Shown here: positions 1-12,001 of the stretch, in pieces
Layout of the letters: each line of letters starts with the position of its first letter
Position numbering within the stretch: the stretch's first letter is position 1
Origin: Yersinia artesiana
GTDB taxonomy: Bacteria; Pseudomonadota; Gammaproteobacteria; Enterobacterales; Enterobacteriaceae
Reading direction: 5' to 3'
DNA length: 58,684 nt
Assembly (NCBI RefSeq): GCF_902726545.1
Contig: NZ_CACVAD010000031.1
Location: 1-58,684, forward strand
Translations under genes and position numbers: made by a program
The notes under the pieces: generated by a model
The model's database searches: none
What the model saw: only the letters and a program-made list of their open reading frames with translations
Told to the model about the DNA's origin: nothing

Positions 1-174
1 ATTATTACGAAGCTTAATCCTAATGAAATTATTATTATACCAATGGTTAGTTTTGAGTTTTTATTCCTCAACTCATGGCGGCTAAGTATTTTTCCTTCGT
101 CAATCATAATATTCGCCTTCCAGCCGCCAAGAGGATATTTCACTTGGTTATATTACACAGTCATATTAATACTC
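1..174 (+). CDS. Possible 3' end of an unrecognised gene (cut by window edge)
   Basis: The first forward frame is open from base 1 to a TAG at 172-174, giving 57 residues rich in I, F and L, including the stretch FAFQPPRGYFTWLYYTVILI. The stretch is AT-rich and I recognise no family. It may be the tail of a membrane protein, or a chance open frame in AT-rich DNA. In E. coli the gene before lepA is rseC, but this peptide does not look like RseC to me. Confidence 0.25.
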
Positions 175-300
175 TAGGCTATTTATCTATAGGATAAATG
201 AGCATTTTCCTAAAGTGGTTTGATTAATATTTATTCTGTGGAAATAGAAATACAATGAGTTGTTAAATCAGGATTTCATCTTGACGATAGTGGTTAGCTG

Positions 301-320
301 AAAGGTGCTGGCACCTTTTT
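301..320 (+). terminator. Candidate intrinsic terminator upstream of lepA
   Basis: A 7-bp perfect stem AAAGGTG/CACCTTT with loop CTGG is followed by a short T run. It would end a transcript coming from the left. Between it and the frame ending at 174 there is no gene I can support. From 321 to 480 I see only the lepA leader, with a small inverted repeat CTTAC-AGT-GTAAG at 371-383. Confidence 0.5.
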
Positions 321-480
321 ACAGCATAAATCAGGTAACAAGCTAAGTGTGATGCCTTTCACGAGGCTGACTTACAGTGTAAGATGCGTGCATATTTATG
401 TGGGTAGTTTTGGGTTTGAGTCCATCGCTGTGTCCACCAATAATTAATTAAAGACAACGACTAGAGAAAAATTCATATAA

Positions 481-2280
481 ATGAAGCACATAAGAAACTT
501 TTCTATTATTGCCCATATTGACCACGGTAAGTCGACACTATCGGATCGCATTATCCAGATTTGTGGTGGTTTATCTGAGCGTGAAATGGCGGCTCAAGTG
601 CTGGATTCCATGGATCTGGAGCGTGAGCGTGGTATTACCATCAAGGCACAGAGTGTGACACTTGATTATCACGCGAAAGATGGTCAAACCTATCAACTCA
701 ACTTTATCGATACCCCTGGTCACGTTGACTTCTCTTATGAAGTTTCCCGCTCGTTGGCGGCTTGTGAAGGGGCTCTATTGGTCGTAGATGCAGGGCAGGG
801 CGTTGAAGCTCAGACGCTGGCAAACTGCTATACCGCGATGGAAATGAATCTGGAAGTGGTTCCAGTTCTGAATAAAATCGATTTACCTGCTGCAGACCCT
901 GAGCGTGTTGCTGAAGAAATCGAAGACATTGTTGGTATTGATGCAACTGATGCTGTGCGTTGCTCGGCAAAAACCGGCGTAGGTGTACCTGATATTCTTG
1001 AACGGCTGGTGCGCGATATTCCACCGCCTCAGGGCGATCCGGACGGCCCATTGCAGGCGCTGATTATTGACTCCTGGTTTGATAACTATCTGGGCGTTGT
1101 GTCATTAATCCGTATCAAGAATGGTTCGTTGCGCAAAGGCGATAAAATTAAGGTCATGAGTACTGGTCAGACCTACAACGCCGACCGTTTGGGGATTTTT
1201 ACACCAAAACGTGTTGATCGTGATGTGCTAAATTGCGGCGAAGTAGGCTGGTTGGTTTGTGCGATAAAAGACATTCTTGGCGCGCCAGTCGGCGATACCT
1301 TGACATTGGCTCGTAACCCGGCTGAAAAGTCATTACCTGGTTTTAAGAAAGTTAAACCACAGGTTTATGCAGGACTGTTCCCGATTAGCTCCGATGACTA
1401 TGAGGCTTTCCGCGATGCGCTGGGCAAGTTGAGTCTGAATGACGCCTCTTTGTTCTATGAGCCAGAAAGTTCAACTGCATTGGGTTTTGGTTTCCGCTGT
1501 GGCTTCCTTGGCTTGCTGCATATGGAAATCATCCAGGAGCGTTTGGAGCGCGAGTACGATCTGGAGCTTATCACGACGGCCCCCACGGTGGTGTACGAAG
1601 TGATTACTACTGCTCAGGAAACGGTCTATGTTGATAGCCCTTCCAAACTGCCTGCTCTAAATAATATTGAAGAACTGCGCGAACCTATTGCCGAATGCCA
1701 TATGTTGTTGCCACAGGAATATCTGGGTAACGTCATTACATTGTGTATTGAAAAGCGCGGCATGCAGACCAACATGGTTTACCACGGTAACCAAGTGGCA
1801 CTAACCTATGAAATTCCAATGGCGGAAGTGGTTCTTGATTTCTTCGACCGTCTGAAATCGACATCTCGTGGTTATGCATCATTAGATTACAATTTTAAAC
1901 GTTTCCAGACTTCCGACATGGTGCGTGTTGATGTATTAATCAACAACGAGCGGGTGGATGCCTTAGCGCTTATCACTCACCGTGATAACGCACAGTACCG
2001 TGGTCGTGATCTGGTTGAGAAAATGAAAGAACTGATCCCGCGCCAGCAATTTGACATTGCGATTCAGGCCGCTATCGGCAACCACATCATTGCTCGTTCG
2101 ACTGTGAAACAGTTACGTAAAAACGTACTGGCGAAGTGTTATGGCGGCGACGTTAGTCGTAAGAAGAAACTTCTGCAGAAACAGAAAGACGGTAAAAAAC
2201 GTATGAAGCAGGTCGGTAACGTTGAATTACCGCAAGAGGCTTTCCTGGCTATTCTGCACGTCGGAAAAGACAGTAAATAA
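481..2280 (+). CDS. lepA: Elongation factor 4 (LepA), ribosome-associated GTPase
   Basis: A 599-residue translational GTPase, the usual length for LepA/EF4, which acts on stalled or mispositioned ribosomes during translation. The GTP-binding motifs are all visible: AHIDHGKST near residue 11 (P-loop), the G2 region with [13 protein letters not shown] (G3), NKID (G4) and SAK (G5). EF-G-like domains II, III and V follow, then the LepA-specific C-terminal domain ending in a basic stretch ([19 protein letters not shown]). The ATG at 481 opens directly at the conserved [17 protein letters not shown] start. The ribosome-binding site is only a weak GAGA. lepB starts 9 bases after the stop, so the two are very likely one operon, as in E. 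coli. Confidence 0.98.
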   Translation: MKHIRNFSIIAHIDHGKSTLSDRIIQICGGLSEREMAAQVLDSMDLERERGITIKAQSVTLDYHAKDGQTYQLNFIDTPGHVDFSYEVSRSLAACEGALLVVDAGQGVEAQTLANCYTAMEMNLEVVPVLNKIDLPAADPERVAEEIEDIVGIDATDAVRCSAKTGVGVPDILERLVRDIPPPQGDPDGPLQALIIDSWFDNYLGVVSLIRIKNGSLRKGDKIKVMSTGQTYNADRLGIFTPKRVDRDVLNCGEVGWLVCAIKDILGAPVGDTLTLARNPAEKSLPGFKKVKPQVYAGLFPISSDDYEAFRDALGKLSLNDASLFYEPESSTALGFGFRCGFLGLLHMEIIQERLEREYDLELITTAPTVVYEVITTAQETVYVDSPSKLPALNNIEELREPIAECHMLLPQEYLGNVITLCIEKRGMQTNMVYHGNQVALTYEIPMAEVVLDFFDRLKSTSRGYASLDYNFKRFQTSDMVRVDVLINNERVDALALITHRDNAQYRGRDLVEKMKELIPRQQFDIAIQAAIGNHIIARSTVKQLRKNVLAKCYGGDVSRKKKLLQKQKDGKKRMKQVGNVELPQEAFLAILHVGKDSK

Positions 2281-2289
2281 GGAGTTTTG

Positions 2290-3288
2290 ATGGCTAACAT
2301 GTTTGCCTTGATTTTAGCGATAGCAACGCTGGTGACAGGGGTTATCTGGTGCTTCGAGCGGTTTAAATGGGGGCCGGCCCGTCAGGCAAAAATTGCGGCT
2401 GTTAATGCGCAAACTGCGGCTATCAAGGCGCAAACCGGGAGTGCTGTTGATAACAAGACTCTGGCTCCGGCGGCAAAACAGCCGGGCTGGATAGAGACTT
2501 GTGCTTCAGTCTTCCCGGTGTTAGCTCTGGTCTTTATCGTGCGTTCGTTTATTTACGAACCCTTCCAGATTCCTTCTGGTTCGATGATGCCCACGTTATT
2601 GATCGGTGATTTCATTCTGGTAGAGAAATTTGCTTACGGTATTAAAGACCCGATTACTCAAACTACGCTGATTCCTACCGGACAGCCGAAACGCGGTGAT
2701 ATTGCCGTGTTTAAATATCCGTTAGATCCTCGTTTGGACTATATCAAGCGCGTGGTGGGTTTACCGGGTGACCGCGTAAGTTATAATCCAATCAGCAAAG
2801 AAGTGACGGTTCAGCCAGCATGTAATACCGGCGCTTCTTGTGATAGCGCATTGCCGATTACTTACAGTGCATCTGAGCCGAGTGATTTCGTACAAACATT
2901 CCGTTATAGCGGTAATGGTGAGGCTTCTGCCGGTTTCTTCCAAATTCCGCTAAATCAGGCGGTACCTGATGGTGGTGTGCGTTTGAGAGAGCGTACCGAA
3001 ACCCTCGGCCCGGTTGCACACCAGATTTTGACCGTTCCTGGGCGCCAGGAGCAGCTAGGTGCTTATTATCAGCAACCTAATCAGCCGTTAGGTGTATGGG
3101 TTGTTCCAGAAGGTCATTACTTTATGATGGGTGATAACCGGGATAATAGCGCTGATAGCCGTTACTGGGGTTTTGTGCCAGAACGTAATCTGGTCGGCAA
3201 AGCCACTGCTATTTGGATGAGTTTTGAAAAGCAAGAAGGTGAGTGGCCAACGGGTGTGCGTTTAAGCCGTATTGGTGGAATACATTAA
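2290..3288 (+). CDS. lepB: Signal peptidase I (LepB)
   Basis: Leader peptidase, which removes signal peptides from exported proteins at the outer face of the inner membrane. The ATG at 2290 (MANMFALILAI) is preferred over the TTG three bases upstream because GGAG at 2281-2284 is well spaced for it; 332 aa. There is an N-terminal membrane segment (residues ~3-20), a cytoplasmic basic and alanine-rich loop, and a second membrane segment (~75-88). The catalytic serine lies in PSGSMMPT (about Ser98) and the general-base lysine in YIKRVVGLPGD (about Lys153). The C-terminal box GDNRDNSADSRYWGFVP is complete. A longer cytoplasmic loop than in E. coli is not obvious. It is co-transcribed with lepA. 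Confidence 0.97.
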   Translation: MANMFALILAIATLVTGVIWCFERFKWGPARQAKIAAVNAQTAAIKAQTGSAVDNKTLAPAAKQPGWIETCASVFPVLALVFIVRSFIYEPFQIPSGSMMPTLLIGDFILVEKFAYGIKDPITQTTLIPTGQPKRGDIAVFKYPLDPRLDYIKRVVGLPGDRVSYNPISKEVTVQPACNTGASCDSALPITYSASEPSDFVQTFRYSGNGEASAGFFQIPLNQAVPDGGVRLRERTETLGPVAHQILTVPGRQEQLGAYYQQPNQPLGVWVVPEGHYFMMGDNRDNSADSRYWGFVPERNLVGKATAIWMSFEKQEGEWPTGVRLSRIGGIH

Positions 3289-5122
<1,834 letters not shown>

Positions 5123-5131
5123 GACTCGTCG

Positions 5132-5857
5132 ATGGAAGGTTGGCAACGCGCATTTGTCCTGCATGGGCGACCTTACAGTGAAACCAGTTTAATGCTGGAT
5201 TTGTTCACTGAAGGGGAGGGCCGCATGCGGGTGTTGGCAAAAGGTGCGCGGGGTCGTCGTTCCAATCTAAAGGGCTGCTTGCAGCCTTTTACACCCTTAC
5301 TGGTTCGCTGGACCGGGCGTGGTGAAGTCAAAACATTACGTAGTGCCGAGCCGGTTTCATTGGCTCTCCCATTGACCGGCTCAATGTTGTACAGCGGCCT
5401 ATATGTTAACGAGCTGCTCTCACGGGTTCTCGAACACCAAACTAATTACTCTGCGTTATTCTTCGACTATCTGCATTGCTTACAGTCACTCGCGGGCAGC
5501 GATGGTTCACCTGAATATGCTTTACGCCAGTTTGAATTGGCGATACTGGCCCATCTTGGCTATGGCGTTGACTTCCTCCATTGCGCTGGCAGTGGTCAAC
5601 CGGTGTCAGACACCATGACCTACCGCTATCGTGAAGAGAAAGGGTTTATTGCCAGTTTGGTTGTTGATCACTACAGCTTTACCGGTCGCCAGTTATTGGC
5701 TCTGGCTAATCGTGAGTTTCCCGATGCTGATACCTTGCGTGCCGCCAAGCGTTTTACTCGCATTGCGCTGAAGCCCTACCTGGGGGGAAAACCGCTCAAA
5801 AGTCGCGAACTGTTCCGCCAATTTGTGATTAAACCGCCATCTGAACCCTTACCCTAG
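5132..5857 (+). CDS. recO: DNA repair protein RecO
   Basis: A 241-residue recombination mediator of the RecFOR pathway. It helps RecA replace SSB on single-stranded DNA at gaps. The N-terminal OB-fold region ([19 protein letters not shown] to ~80) matches family members, and the helical C-terminal half follows. The length is one residue short of E. coli RecO. ATG 5132 lies 9 bases after era. A 168-base gap without a gene follows before pdxJ. Confidence 0.96.
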   Translation: MEGWQRAFVLHGRPYSETSLMLDLFTEGEGRMRVLAKGARGRRSNLKGCLQPFTPLLVRWTGRGEVKTLRSAEPVSLALPLTGSMLYSGLYVNELLSRVLEHQTNYSALFFDYLHCLQSLAGSDGSPEYALRQFELAILAHLGYGVDFLHCAGSGQPVSDTMTYRYREEKGFIASLVVDHYSFTGRQLLALANREFPDADTLRAAKRFTRIALKPYLGGKPLKSRELFRQFVIKPPSEPLP

Positions 5858-6025
5858 CACCGACCGCTCGATGGTTTACACTGCTCATTATCAATTTTCC
5901 CCTGCTGTAGCCTATCCGCTGGCCGCCTACTCGGTGTAAACTGCCAGGCACTTACACGTTTATTGGCAAGCATTTTTGCATGCTCATTAACCTATTAAAG
6001 ATGCATCCATATCTGGAGGGCTGTC

Positions 6026-6757
6026 ATGGCTGATTTGTTGCTGGGCGTTAATATTGATCACATTGCGACATTACGAAATGCACGTGGGACCATTTACCCC
6101 GATCCTGTTCAGGCAGCTTTTATTGCTGAGCAAGCGGGTGCCGACGGCATTACTGTCCATTTACGTGAAGATCGCCGCCATATCACTGATCGGGATGTGC
6201 GCATCCTGCGTGAAACCATCCAAACCCGCATGAATCTGGAAATGGCCGTCACCGATGAAATGGTGGGGATTGCCTGTGAGATAAACCCTCACTTTTGCTG
6301 TTTAGTACCAGAAAAACGTCAGGAAGTGACGACCGAAGGTGGGCTGGATGTTGCCGGTCAAATTGATAAAATGACCGTCGCGGTGAGTCGCCTATCTGAG
6401 GCCGGTATCCTGGTTTCACTGTTTATCGATGCCGATATGCGCCAAATTGATGCTGCTGTTGCGGTCGGAGCTCCCTACATTGAAATCCACACTGGCGCTT
6501 ATGCTGATGCTACTTCAGATTTGGCACGGCAGGCTGAGCTGGTTCGAATCGCTAAAGCGGCGACCTATGCTGCCAGCAAAGGGTTAAAAGTTAATGCAGG
6601 TCACGGCCTGACTTATCACAATGTCCAACCCATAGCCGCCTTGCCGGAAATGCATGAGCTAAATATTGGCCATGCAATCATTGGTCAGGCTGTTATGTCG
6701 GGACTTGCTGCTGCGGTGACCGATATGAAAGTATTGATGCGGGAAGCGCGTCGTTAA
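6026..6757 (+). CDS. pdxJ: Pyridoxine 5'-phosphate synthase PdxJ
   Basis: A 243-residue TIM-barrel enzyme that condenses 3-amino-1-hydroxyacetone phosphate with 1-deoxyxylulose 5-phosphate to form pyridoxine 5'-phosphate, the last ring-forming step of the DXP-dependent vitamin B6 pathway. Family signatures are [17 protein letters not shown] at the N-terminus, [16 protein letters not shown] (residues ~38-53), and the C-terminal [10 protein letters not shown] and [13 protein letters not shown] loops that bind phosphate. GGAGGG lies 7 bases before the ATG. The stop overlaps the acpS start by one base (TAATG), so the two genes are coupled. Confidence 0.98.
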   Translation: MADLLLGVNIDHIATLRNARGTIYPDPVQAAFIAEQAGADGITVHLREDRRHITDRDVRILRETIQTRMNLEMAVTDEMVGIACEINPHFCCLVPEKRQEVTTEGGLDVAGQIDKMTVAVSRLSEAGILVSLFIDADMRQIDAAVAVGAPYIEIHTGAYADATSDLARQAELVRIAKAATYAASKGLKVNAGHGLTYHNVQPIAALPEMHELNIGHAIIGQAVMSGLAAAVTDMKVLMREARR

Positions 6758-7137
6758 TGGCTATTCTTGGGTTAGGTACTGATATTGTTGAGATTTCACG
6801 GATAGAGGCGGTAGTTGAACGCAGTGGTGAAAAGCTGGCCCGGCGCATCCTTAGCCCAGCGGAATGGCAACATTATCAGCAACACCAGCAGCCAATTCGT
6901 TTTTTAGCCAAACGTTTTGCCGTTAAAGAGGCGGCCGCTAAAGCATTCGGTACCGGTATCCGTAATGGTCTGGCATTTAACCAGTTTGAAGTGGTCAACG
7001 ATGTATTGGGTAAACCAACGCTACGTTTGCATCAACGAGCGGCAGAGTTGGCGGCCGAACTTGGGGTCAAATCTTTGCATGTGACTCTGGCTGATGAGCG
7101 GCGTTATGCTTGTGCGACGGTGATTATTGAAAACTAA
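6757..7137 (+). CDS. acpS: Holo-[acyl-carrier-protein] synthase AcpS
   Basis: A 126-residue 4'-phosphopantetheinyl transferase that moves the phosphopantetheine arm of CoA onto apo-ACP for fatty-acid synthesis. The magnesium-binding N-terminal motif [13 protein letters not shown] and the second motif [19 protein letters not shown] (residues ~48-66) are intact. The length equals E. coli AcpS. It is last in the lepA-to-acpS block, and a terminator follows at 7178. Confidence 0.97.
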   Translation: MAILGLGTDIVEISRIEAVVERSGEKLARRILSPAEWQHYQQHQQPIRFLAKRFAVKEAAAKAFGTGIRNGLAFNQFEVVNDVLGKPTLRLHQRAAELAAELGVKSLHVTLADERRYACATVIIEN

Positions 7138-7177
7138 AAGATTTCTCTGGCTGCCAGAGCGTGGCTAATCGATCTTA

Positions 7178-7208
7178 AGGGGTGGCATGAAAATGCCGCT
7201 CCTTTTTG
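7178..7208 (+). terminator. Intrinsic terminator after acpS
   Basis: An 11-bp stem AGGGGTGGCAT/ATGCCGCTCCT, including two G-U pairs, with a GAAA tetraloop and followed by TTTTT. It ends the pdxJ-acpS transcript. Confidence 0.85.
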
Positions 7209-7343
7209 TTGCCCACTCTACTTGCTGGTAGGTCATGACGCCGATATTCCCCCATTTTCCATCTGAAAGCTGCGCGCTTTATACCCCACCTGCATGTGAA
7301 AATTCCCCAGAATAAATCTTAATTTTGCGATCTGCCCGACAAG

Positions 7344-7399
7344 TTGGTTAACCAATGCTTCATTTGGTCAGCCAATTGGTGGTACTTGTAATACCAAAT
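7344..7399. promoter_or_regulatory. Cluster of TTGG/CCAA inverted repeats before the permease gene
   Basis: Within the 427-base gap before the permease are two 12-base palindromes, TTGGTTAACCAA (7344-7355) and TTGGTCAGCCAA (7364-7375), and a wider pair ATTGGT (7375-7380) / ACCAAAT (7393-7399). The TTGGT/ACCAA half-sites resemble operators of FadR-subfamily GntR regulators. Which regulator acts here is not known from the sequence. The rest of the gap (7209-7343 and 7400-7564) shows no gene. Confidence 0.45.
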
Positions 7400-7564
7400 G
7401 GCTGGATATGATGAACAATTTGCACGTATGAGTACGAATTGGCACAAAAATTTCCAGTTTTAAGGCGATATTATAGCCATAAAAAATCACTAAATTTGGC
7501 CTGACCAATATAACAACAGTGATATCAGCAAAATTTGATGTTTAACTACTGGGGAAAGTAAAAG

Positions 7565-8908
7565 ATGGAATGGATTAATATCCTATGGGTGGTATTGGGT
7601 ATTGGCTTAATGCTGGTGCTGAATATACGCTATCAGATCAATTCAATGATTGCATTGCTGCTGGCAGCTCTGCTGGTGGGAACTCTCGCCGGGATGGACT
7701 TGCTCAAACTTCTGCATACCATTAAAGCGGGGTTTGGCGGGACACTCGGTGAACTGGCGATAATCGTCGTATTTGGTGCCGTTATCGGCAAGCTCATGGT
7801 CGACTCTGGTGCTGCTCATCAGATAGCCCAGACACTGCTGAGCCGGTTTGGGCTTAAGTACGTTGAATTTGCAGTCATTATCATCGGGCTGATCTTTGGT
7901 CTGGCGATGTTCTATGAAGTTGCCTTTATCATTCTGGCGCCATTGATCATTGCTATTGCTGTTGAAGCTAAGATCCCATTTCTTAAGTTGGCAATCCCAG
8001 CGGTTGCTGCTGCGACCACCGCGCACTCTCTTTTCCCACCACAGCCAGGGCCAGTTGCATTGGTGAGTGCGTATGGTGCTGATATGGGGATGGTTTATAT
8101 CTACGGCGTTTTGGTTGCCATCCCTTCGGTGATTTGTGCCGGGCTGATTTTGCCCAAATTCCTTGGCAACCTGGAACGGCCAGTGCCAACCTTCCTGAAA
8201 GCAGAGAATCCGCTGGATGAGAACAACTTACCGTCGTTCAGTACCTCAATCCTGGTGCCGTTAATCCCTGCTTTTATTATGATTTTTACCACCGTTGCCA
8301 ACATCTGGCTGGTGAAAGGGACAACCTCGTACACTATCCTCAACTTCCTCGGTTCATCACCTATTGCCATGTTTATCGCCATGCTGGTTGCCTTTGTACT
8401 GTTCGGTACCGGGCGTGGTCATAAGATGGAATGGGTTATGCACTCATTTGAGGGGGCAGTAAAAGGCATTGCGATGGTCATCTTGATCATTGGTGCGGGT
8501 GGTGCGCTCAAGCAGGTCATCATTGATACCGGTATTGGCGATACTATCGGCATGTTGATGTCAGCAGGCGGTGTGTCACCTTATATCATGGCCTGGCTGA
8601 TTACTGTGCTTATTCGCCTGTCAACCGGGCAAGGTGTGGTGTCGGCAATGACTGCCGCAGGTATTATTGGTGCTGCCGTTATGGATCCTGTGACACATAC
8701 CATTACCTCGGTCGATCCGGCGTTGTTGGTGCTGGCAACGGCGGCCGGTTCCAATACCTTTACCCACATTAATGATGCTTCATTCTGGCTGTTTAAAGGC
8801 TATTTCGACTTGTCCATTAAAGACACGCTAAAGACCTGGGGCTTGCTTGAGTTGACTAACTCAGTGGTGGGGCTGGCAATGGTATTGTTGATCAGCCTGT
8901 TTGTTTAG
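7565..8908 (+). CDS. GntP-family gluconate/sugar-acid permease
   Basis: A 447-residue inner-membrane transporter of the GntP family (proton symport of gluconate or related sugar acids). It has about twelve or more hydrophobic segments. Family-like features are an N-terminal hydrophobic helix followed by [19 protein letters not shown], the [20 protein letters not shown] loop (residues ~153-172), and the C-terminal [20 protein letters not shown] and [19 protein letters not shown] motifs. GGGGAAAG precedes ATG 7565. It stands alone between acpS and yfhL, which are neighbours in E. coli, so it looks like an insertion. With no catabolic gene nearby the substrate cannot be assigned; gluconate, ketogluconate or glycerate-like acids are possible. 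Confidence 0.9.
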   Translation: MEWINILWVVLGIGLMLVLNIRYQINSMIALLLAALLVGTLAGMDLLKLLHTIKAGFGGTLGELAIIVVFGAVIGKLMVDSGAAHQIAQTLLSRFGLKYVEFAVIIIGLIFGLAMFYEVAFIILAPLIIAIAVEAKIPFLKLAIPAVAAATTAHSLFPPQPGPVALVSAYGADMGMVYIYGVLVAIPSVICAGLILPKFLGNLERPVPTFLKAENPLDENNLPSFSTSILVPLIPAFIMIFTTVANIWLVKGTTSYTILNFLGSSPIAMFIAMLVAFVLFGTGRGHKMEWVMHSFEGAVKGIAMVILIIGAGGALKQVIIDTGIGDTIGMLMSAGGVSPYIMAWLITVLIRLSTGQGVVSAMTAAGIIGAAVMDPVTHTITSVDPALLVLATAAGSNTFTHINDASFWLFKGYFDLSIKDTLKTWGLLELTNSVVGLAMVLLISLFV

Positions 8909-8928
8909 TGCGGATTTGAGTTGATTTT

Positions 8929-8960
8929 ATTATCAGTGCTTCAGTGGAGGCACTGATAAT
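8929..8960. terminator. Hairpin between convergent permease and yfhL
   Basis: An 11-bp perfect inverted repeat ATTATCAGTGC/GCACTGATAAT with a 10-base loop, placed between two convergent genes. There is no strong T run on either side, so its role as a bidirectional terminator rests on position. Confidence 0.45.
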
Positions 8961-8972
8961 TCAGCCGTAAAA

Positions 8973-9233
8973 TCAGAGACGATCGGCGTGATGCAGTTGG
9001 ACAAATTTGTCCCACAATTGTTCGTTAGTTTCAACCCAAGCCGGATCGATAGAAATCGTATTATCAATAGGGCAAACCAACTGACAGGTTGGAGTTTCGT
9101 AATGACCGACGCATTCTGTACAGCGCATTGGGTCAATTTGATAGATTTCTGCGCCCATAGAAATTGCCTCGTTAGGGCATTCTGGCTCGCACATGTCGCA
9201 ATTAATACATTTACGAGTGATCAACAGGGCCAT
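8973..9233 (-). CDS. yfhL: 2[4Fe-4S] ferredoxin YfhL
   Basis: An 86-residue small electron carrier of the YfhL/Alvin ferredoxin type, the same length as in E. coli. The first cluster motif is CINCDMCEPECP. The second is the long-insert type CTECVGHYETPTCQLVCP, typical of this subfamily, whose clusters have very low potential. The physiological partner is not known from the sequence. In E. coli yfhL lies next to acpS; here the permease is inserted between them. yfhH is next upstream on the same strand. Confidence 0.95.
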   Translation of the reverse strand: MALLITRKCINCDMCEPECPNEAISMGAEIYQIDPMRCTECVGHYETPTCQLVCPIDNTISIDPAWVETNEQLWDKFVQLHHADRL

Positions 9234-9293
9234 GGTTCCTCTTACCTTAGGTCGGTATTCTTAACAGCGGGGGATTATACCCCTCTGGCATCC

Positions 9294-10136
9294 TTAGACC
9301 AGTTTTTTCACCAGTGCGGCACTGTGCTTAATATGATCTTGCGCACTTTCAAGGTCTTGCTGAATCATTGCCATAAATAGCAGATCAGTTAGCGCGTATT
9401 GTGCGGTGCTCGATGAAATGGCTGCGCTGCGTATGGCTGGTTCTTCGGAGATGGTGTACAAACAATGATCAGCCCGTTGCTGCAAGCTATTTGGGGTAAA
9501 ACTGGTCAATGCCAACACTTTGGCACCACATCGTTGTGCTTCTTCAGCCGCCAAATTAATCTCACGGCGCTCACCGCTGAAGGAAATAGCCAATAGTAGA
9601 TCTCGCGAATCCAAAGCCTGCACCGCCGCTAATTGTGCATGCATATCTGTTTCGGATACCGCCATAACGCCAATCTTCAATAGCTTATAAGCAAGGTCTT
9701 TCGCCACTAAACCAGAGGCCCCCAAGCCCGTCAAAATAACGCGGCGCGCTGAGCGCAGCATATCTAATGCGTCAGTCAGGCGCTGCTCGCTATTGATATC
9801 CAACGTCGCTCGTAGTGCAGCAGCCTTTTCGGCCAATAACTTTTCGCCCACTGTTTTTAAACTGTCGGTACTTAAAATTTGGTTATGAAGAGTGACGGCT
9901 TGCTCAGGAGCCGCCACCATCTCACTCAAGGCTTGCTTAAGTGCCGGGAAGCCCTTATAGCCTAACTTTTGTGCGAATTTCACTACCGCAGATTGGCTAA
10001 CGCCGGTTTGCTGTGCCAATTTTTGAGAACTGAGGTAGCGTGCCAGCTCAGGATTGGTCAGCAAGAAATCAGCTAACTTACGATCATTTTGTGCCAGCGT
10101 TGGATAGAGCTGACGAATGCGAAGAAGACTACTCAT
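9294..10136 (-). CDS. yfhH: RpiR/MurR-family transcriptional regulator YfhH
   Basis: A 280-residue regulator with an N-terminal HTH_6 domain (residues ~1-75; ARYLSSQKLAQQTGVSQSAV is the recognition region) and a C-terminal SIS sugar-phosphate-binding domain (~125-260; VILTGLGASGLVAKDLAYKL is the phosphosugar loop). From memory the sequence tracks E. coli YfhH from end to end (LRIRQLYPTLAQNDRKLADF at the N-terminus) better than E. coli MurR. It is divergent from murQ across a 200-base gap, so control of murQ by an N-acetylmuramic acid phosphate signal is a reasonable inference. Confidence 0.88.
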   Translation of the reverse strand: MSSLLRIRQLYPTLAQNDRKLADFLLTNPELARYLSSQKLAQQTGVSQSAVVKFAQKLGYKGFPALKQALSEMVAAPEQAVTLHNQILSTDSLKTVGEKLLAEKAAALRATLDINSEQRLTDALDMLRSARRVILTGLGASGLVAKDLAYKLLKIGVMAVSETDMHAQLAAVQALDSRDLLLAISFSGERREINLAAEEAQRCGAKVLALTSFTPNSLQQRADHCLYTISEEPAIRSAAISSSTAQYALTDLLFMAMIQQDLESAQDHIKHSAALVKKLV

Positions 10137-10337
10137 AAATCAGTTCCTGAATATGGGAGGTTATTCTGCCAGGTTGGTTAATAATACCCATAAATAATAA
10201 AATCAAAGGGCCAAGTGAGGGAGCATAGCACCCTTTTTTTGTGCGAGTCCGGTGAATGGGACAAGAAAACAGTCACTTTTATACATTTTCAGTTATAACG
10301 AAATCATTATGAACAGAAAATCTAATGAGGAAAAATC

Positions 10338-11225
10338 ATGAACTTGGGTGCTTTGATTTCTGAAAGTCGCAATCCAGACACGATGGATCTGGATACGCTC
10401 TCCACATTGGAGATGTTGACCCGCATTAATGATGAAGACAGAAAAGTACCCGAGGCAATTCGTTTGGTGCTACCACACATTGCTCAGGCGGTAGACTTAG
10501 CGGCTAAAGCCTTACAGGACGGAGGCCGGTTGATCTATCTGGGGGCGGGTACCAGTGGGCGGCTTGGTGTTTTAGATGCCTCGGAATGTCCGCCGACCTT
10601 CGGTGTGCCTCATGGTAGGGTTATCGGCTTAATTGCCGGAGGCCCCGGTGCATTACTCAAAGCGGTGGAAGGTGCCGAAGATGATGCATCACTCGGCGAG
10701 CGGGACTTGCGAGATTTGCAGTTGACCACAACAGATATGGTGGTCGGGCTGGCCGCTTCTGGCCGTACCCCCTATGTTATTGGCGCACTGCGTTATGCCC
10801 GCCAACTTGGATGCCCCACTGCGGCTATTTCCTGTAATCCTGATTCTCCTATCGCGCAAGAAGCGCTGATCGCGATTTCGCCGGTTGTTGGACCAGAAGC
10901 GCTTACTGGTTCCACCCGGATGAAGTCGGGCACGGCACAAAAACTAGTCCTGAATATGTTATCGACCGGCGCGATGGTGAAGTTAGGTAAGGTCTATCAA
11001 AACCTGATGGTGGATGTAAAAGCCACTAATGTGAAATTAGTCGATCGCGCATGCCGCATTGTGGTTGAAGCCACTGGAGCCAGCCGTGCCGAGGCGGAAA
11101 ATGCCTTATCGCAAACTGAATTTGAAGTTAAACCGGCTATCTTGATGATCCTAAAAGGGGTCAGTGCTGAGCAAGCTCGTTTGGATCTACAGCAACATAA
11201 TGGATATTTGCGGGCGGCATTGTAA
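10338..11225 (+). CDS. murQ: N-acetylmuramic acid 6-phosphate etherase MurQ
   Basis: A 295-residue SIS-domain lyase that splits the D-lactyl ether of MurNAc 6-phosphate to GlcNAc 6-phosphate and D-lactate in peptidoglycan recycling. Signatures are [20 protein letters not shown] (residues ~67-86), [10 protein letters not shown] with the catalytic Glu region, [15 protein letters not shown], and [34 protein letters not shown] gives a good ribosome-binding site before ATG 10338. The usual partner murP (the PTS importer) is not in this window. The enzyme may serve only the intracellular anhMurNAc recycling route, or murP lies elsewhere. Confidence 0.96.
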   Translation: MNLGALISESRNPDTMDLDTLSTLEMLTRINDEDRKVPEAIRLVLPHIAQAVDLAAKALQDGGRLIYLGAGTSGRLGVLDASECPPTFGVPHGRVIGLIAGGPGALLKAVEGAEDDASLGERDLRDLQLTTTDMVVGLAASGRTPYVIGALRYARQLGCPTAAISCNPDSPIAQEALIAISPVVGPEALTGSTRMKSGTAQKLVLNMLSTGAMVKLGKVYQNLMVDVKATNVKLVDRACRIVVEATGASRAEAENALSQTEFEVKPAILMILKGVSAEQARLDLQQHNGYLRAAL

Positions 11226-11317
11226 GGTTGGTTATCGCGGACCTTTAGCTGCCAGTAAAATGATATTGTATTGAACCGTAATAACAGATTTTAATTGATT
11301 AAATTTATGGGATTCCA

Positions 11318-12001
11318 ATGACCAAGGCTTCGAATGCAGAACCAGCAAGTACAATAGTCGAGCCACCATCGACAAGTGCCAAACGTATTGTCTTCTTTGA
11401 TTTAGATGGCACTTTGCATCAGCAAGATATGTTTGGCAGTTTTTTGCGTTTTCTGCTGCGCCATTTGCCACTGAATCTATTGTTAGTTATTCCATTACTG
11501 CCTGTTATTGGTTTGGGGCTATTGCTCGGTGGGCGTTGTGCGCGCTGGCCGATGAGCCTGCTGTTGTGGGCGATCACTTTTGGCCGACGTGAAGCTCATC
11601 TGAGGGAGTTGGAATTGCGTTTTGTGAATGAGTTTCGCCAAAAAGTTACTGAATTTCCAGTGGTGATGATGCGGTTACGTCAATATTTAAGGAGCAGCGA
11701 CGCGCAAGTATGGCTGATCACTGGTTCGCCACAACGGCTGGTCGAGCAGGTTTATCACGATTCGGACTTTATTCATCATTTACGGCTGGTGGGTAGCCAC
11801 ATGGTACGGCGCAATGGTGGGTGGGTGCTGCCACTGCGCTGTTTAGGGCCAGAAAAAGTGGTGCAGCTAGAACAGCGTTTAGGTTCACCGCTGAAACTCT
11901 ACAGTGGTTACAGCGACAGTAAGCAAGATAACCCGCTGCTGCATTTCTGCGAACACCGCTGGCGGGTCAGTAAGAACGGTGAATTACAACAGTTGGATTA
12001 A
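11318..12001 (+). CDS. pgpC: Phosphatidylglycerophosphatase C (HAD family)
   Basis: A 227-residue membrane-associated HAD phosphatase (formerly YfhB) that removes the phosphate from phosphatidylglycerophosphate to give phosphatidylglycerol. The HAD nucleophile motif is FFDLDGTLHQQD (residues ~24-35), the Thr/Ser motif is WLITGSP, and the acidic motif is YSGYSDSKQDNPLL. There is a hydrophobic segment at ~50-70 (LPLNLLLVIPLLPVIGLGLL). About 16 N-terminal residues precede the part that aligns with E. coli PgpC, so the exact start is less certain. In E. coli it neighbours tadA; here a membrane-protein gene lies between the two. Confidence 0.93.
   Translation: MTKASNAEPASTIVEPPSTSAKRIVFFDLDGTLHQQDMFGSFLRFLLRHLPLNLLLVIPLLPVIGLGLLLGGRCARWPMSLLLWAITFGRREAHLRELELRFVNEFRQKVTEFPVVMMRLRQYLRSSDAQVWLITGSPQRLVEQVYHDSDFIHHLRLVGSHMVRRNGGWVLPLRCLGPEKVVQLEQRLGSPLKLYSGYSDSKQDNPLLHFCEHRWRVSKNGELQQLD

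Noticed and set aside
10203-10240. AAAGGG...CCCTTTTTTT as a terminator between yfhH and murQ
   Set aside because: The genes are divergent, so no transcript is expected to end here; the loop is ~20 bases and the stem only 6 bp. It is more likely promoter DNA.
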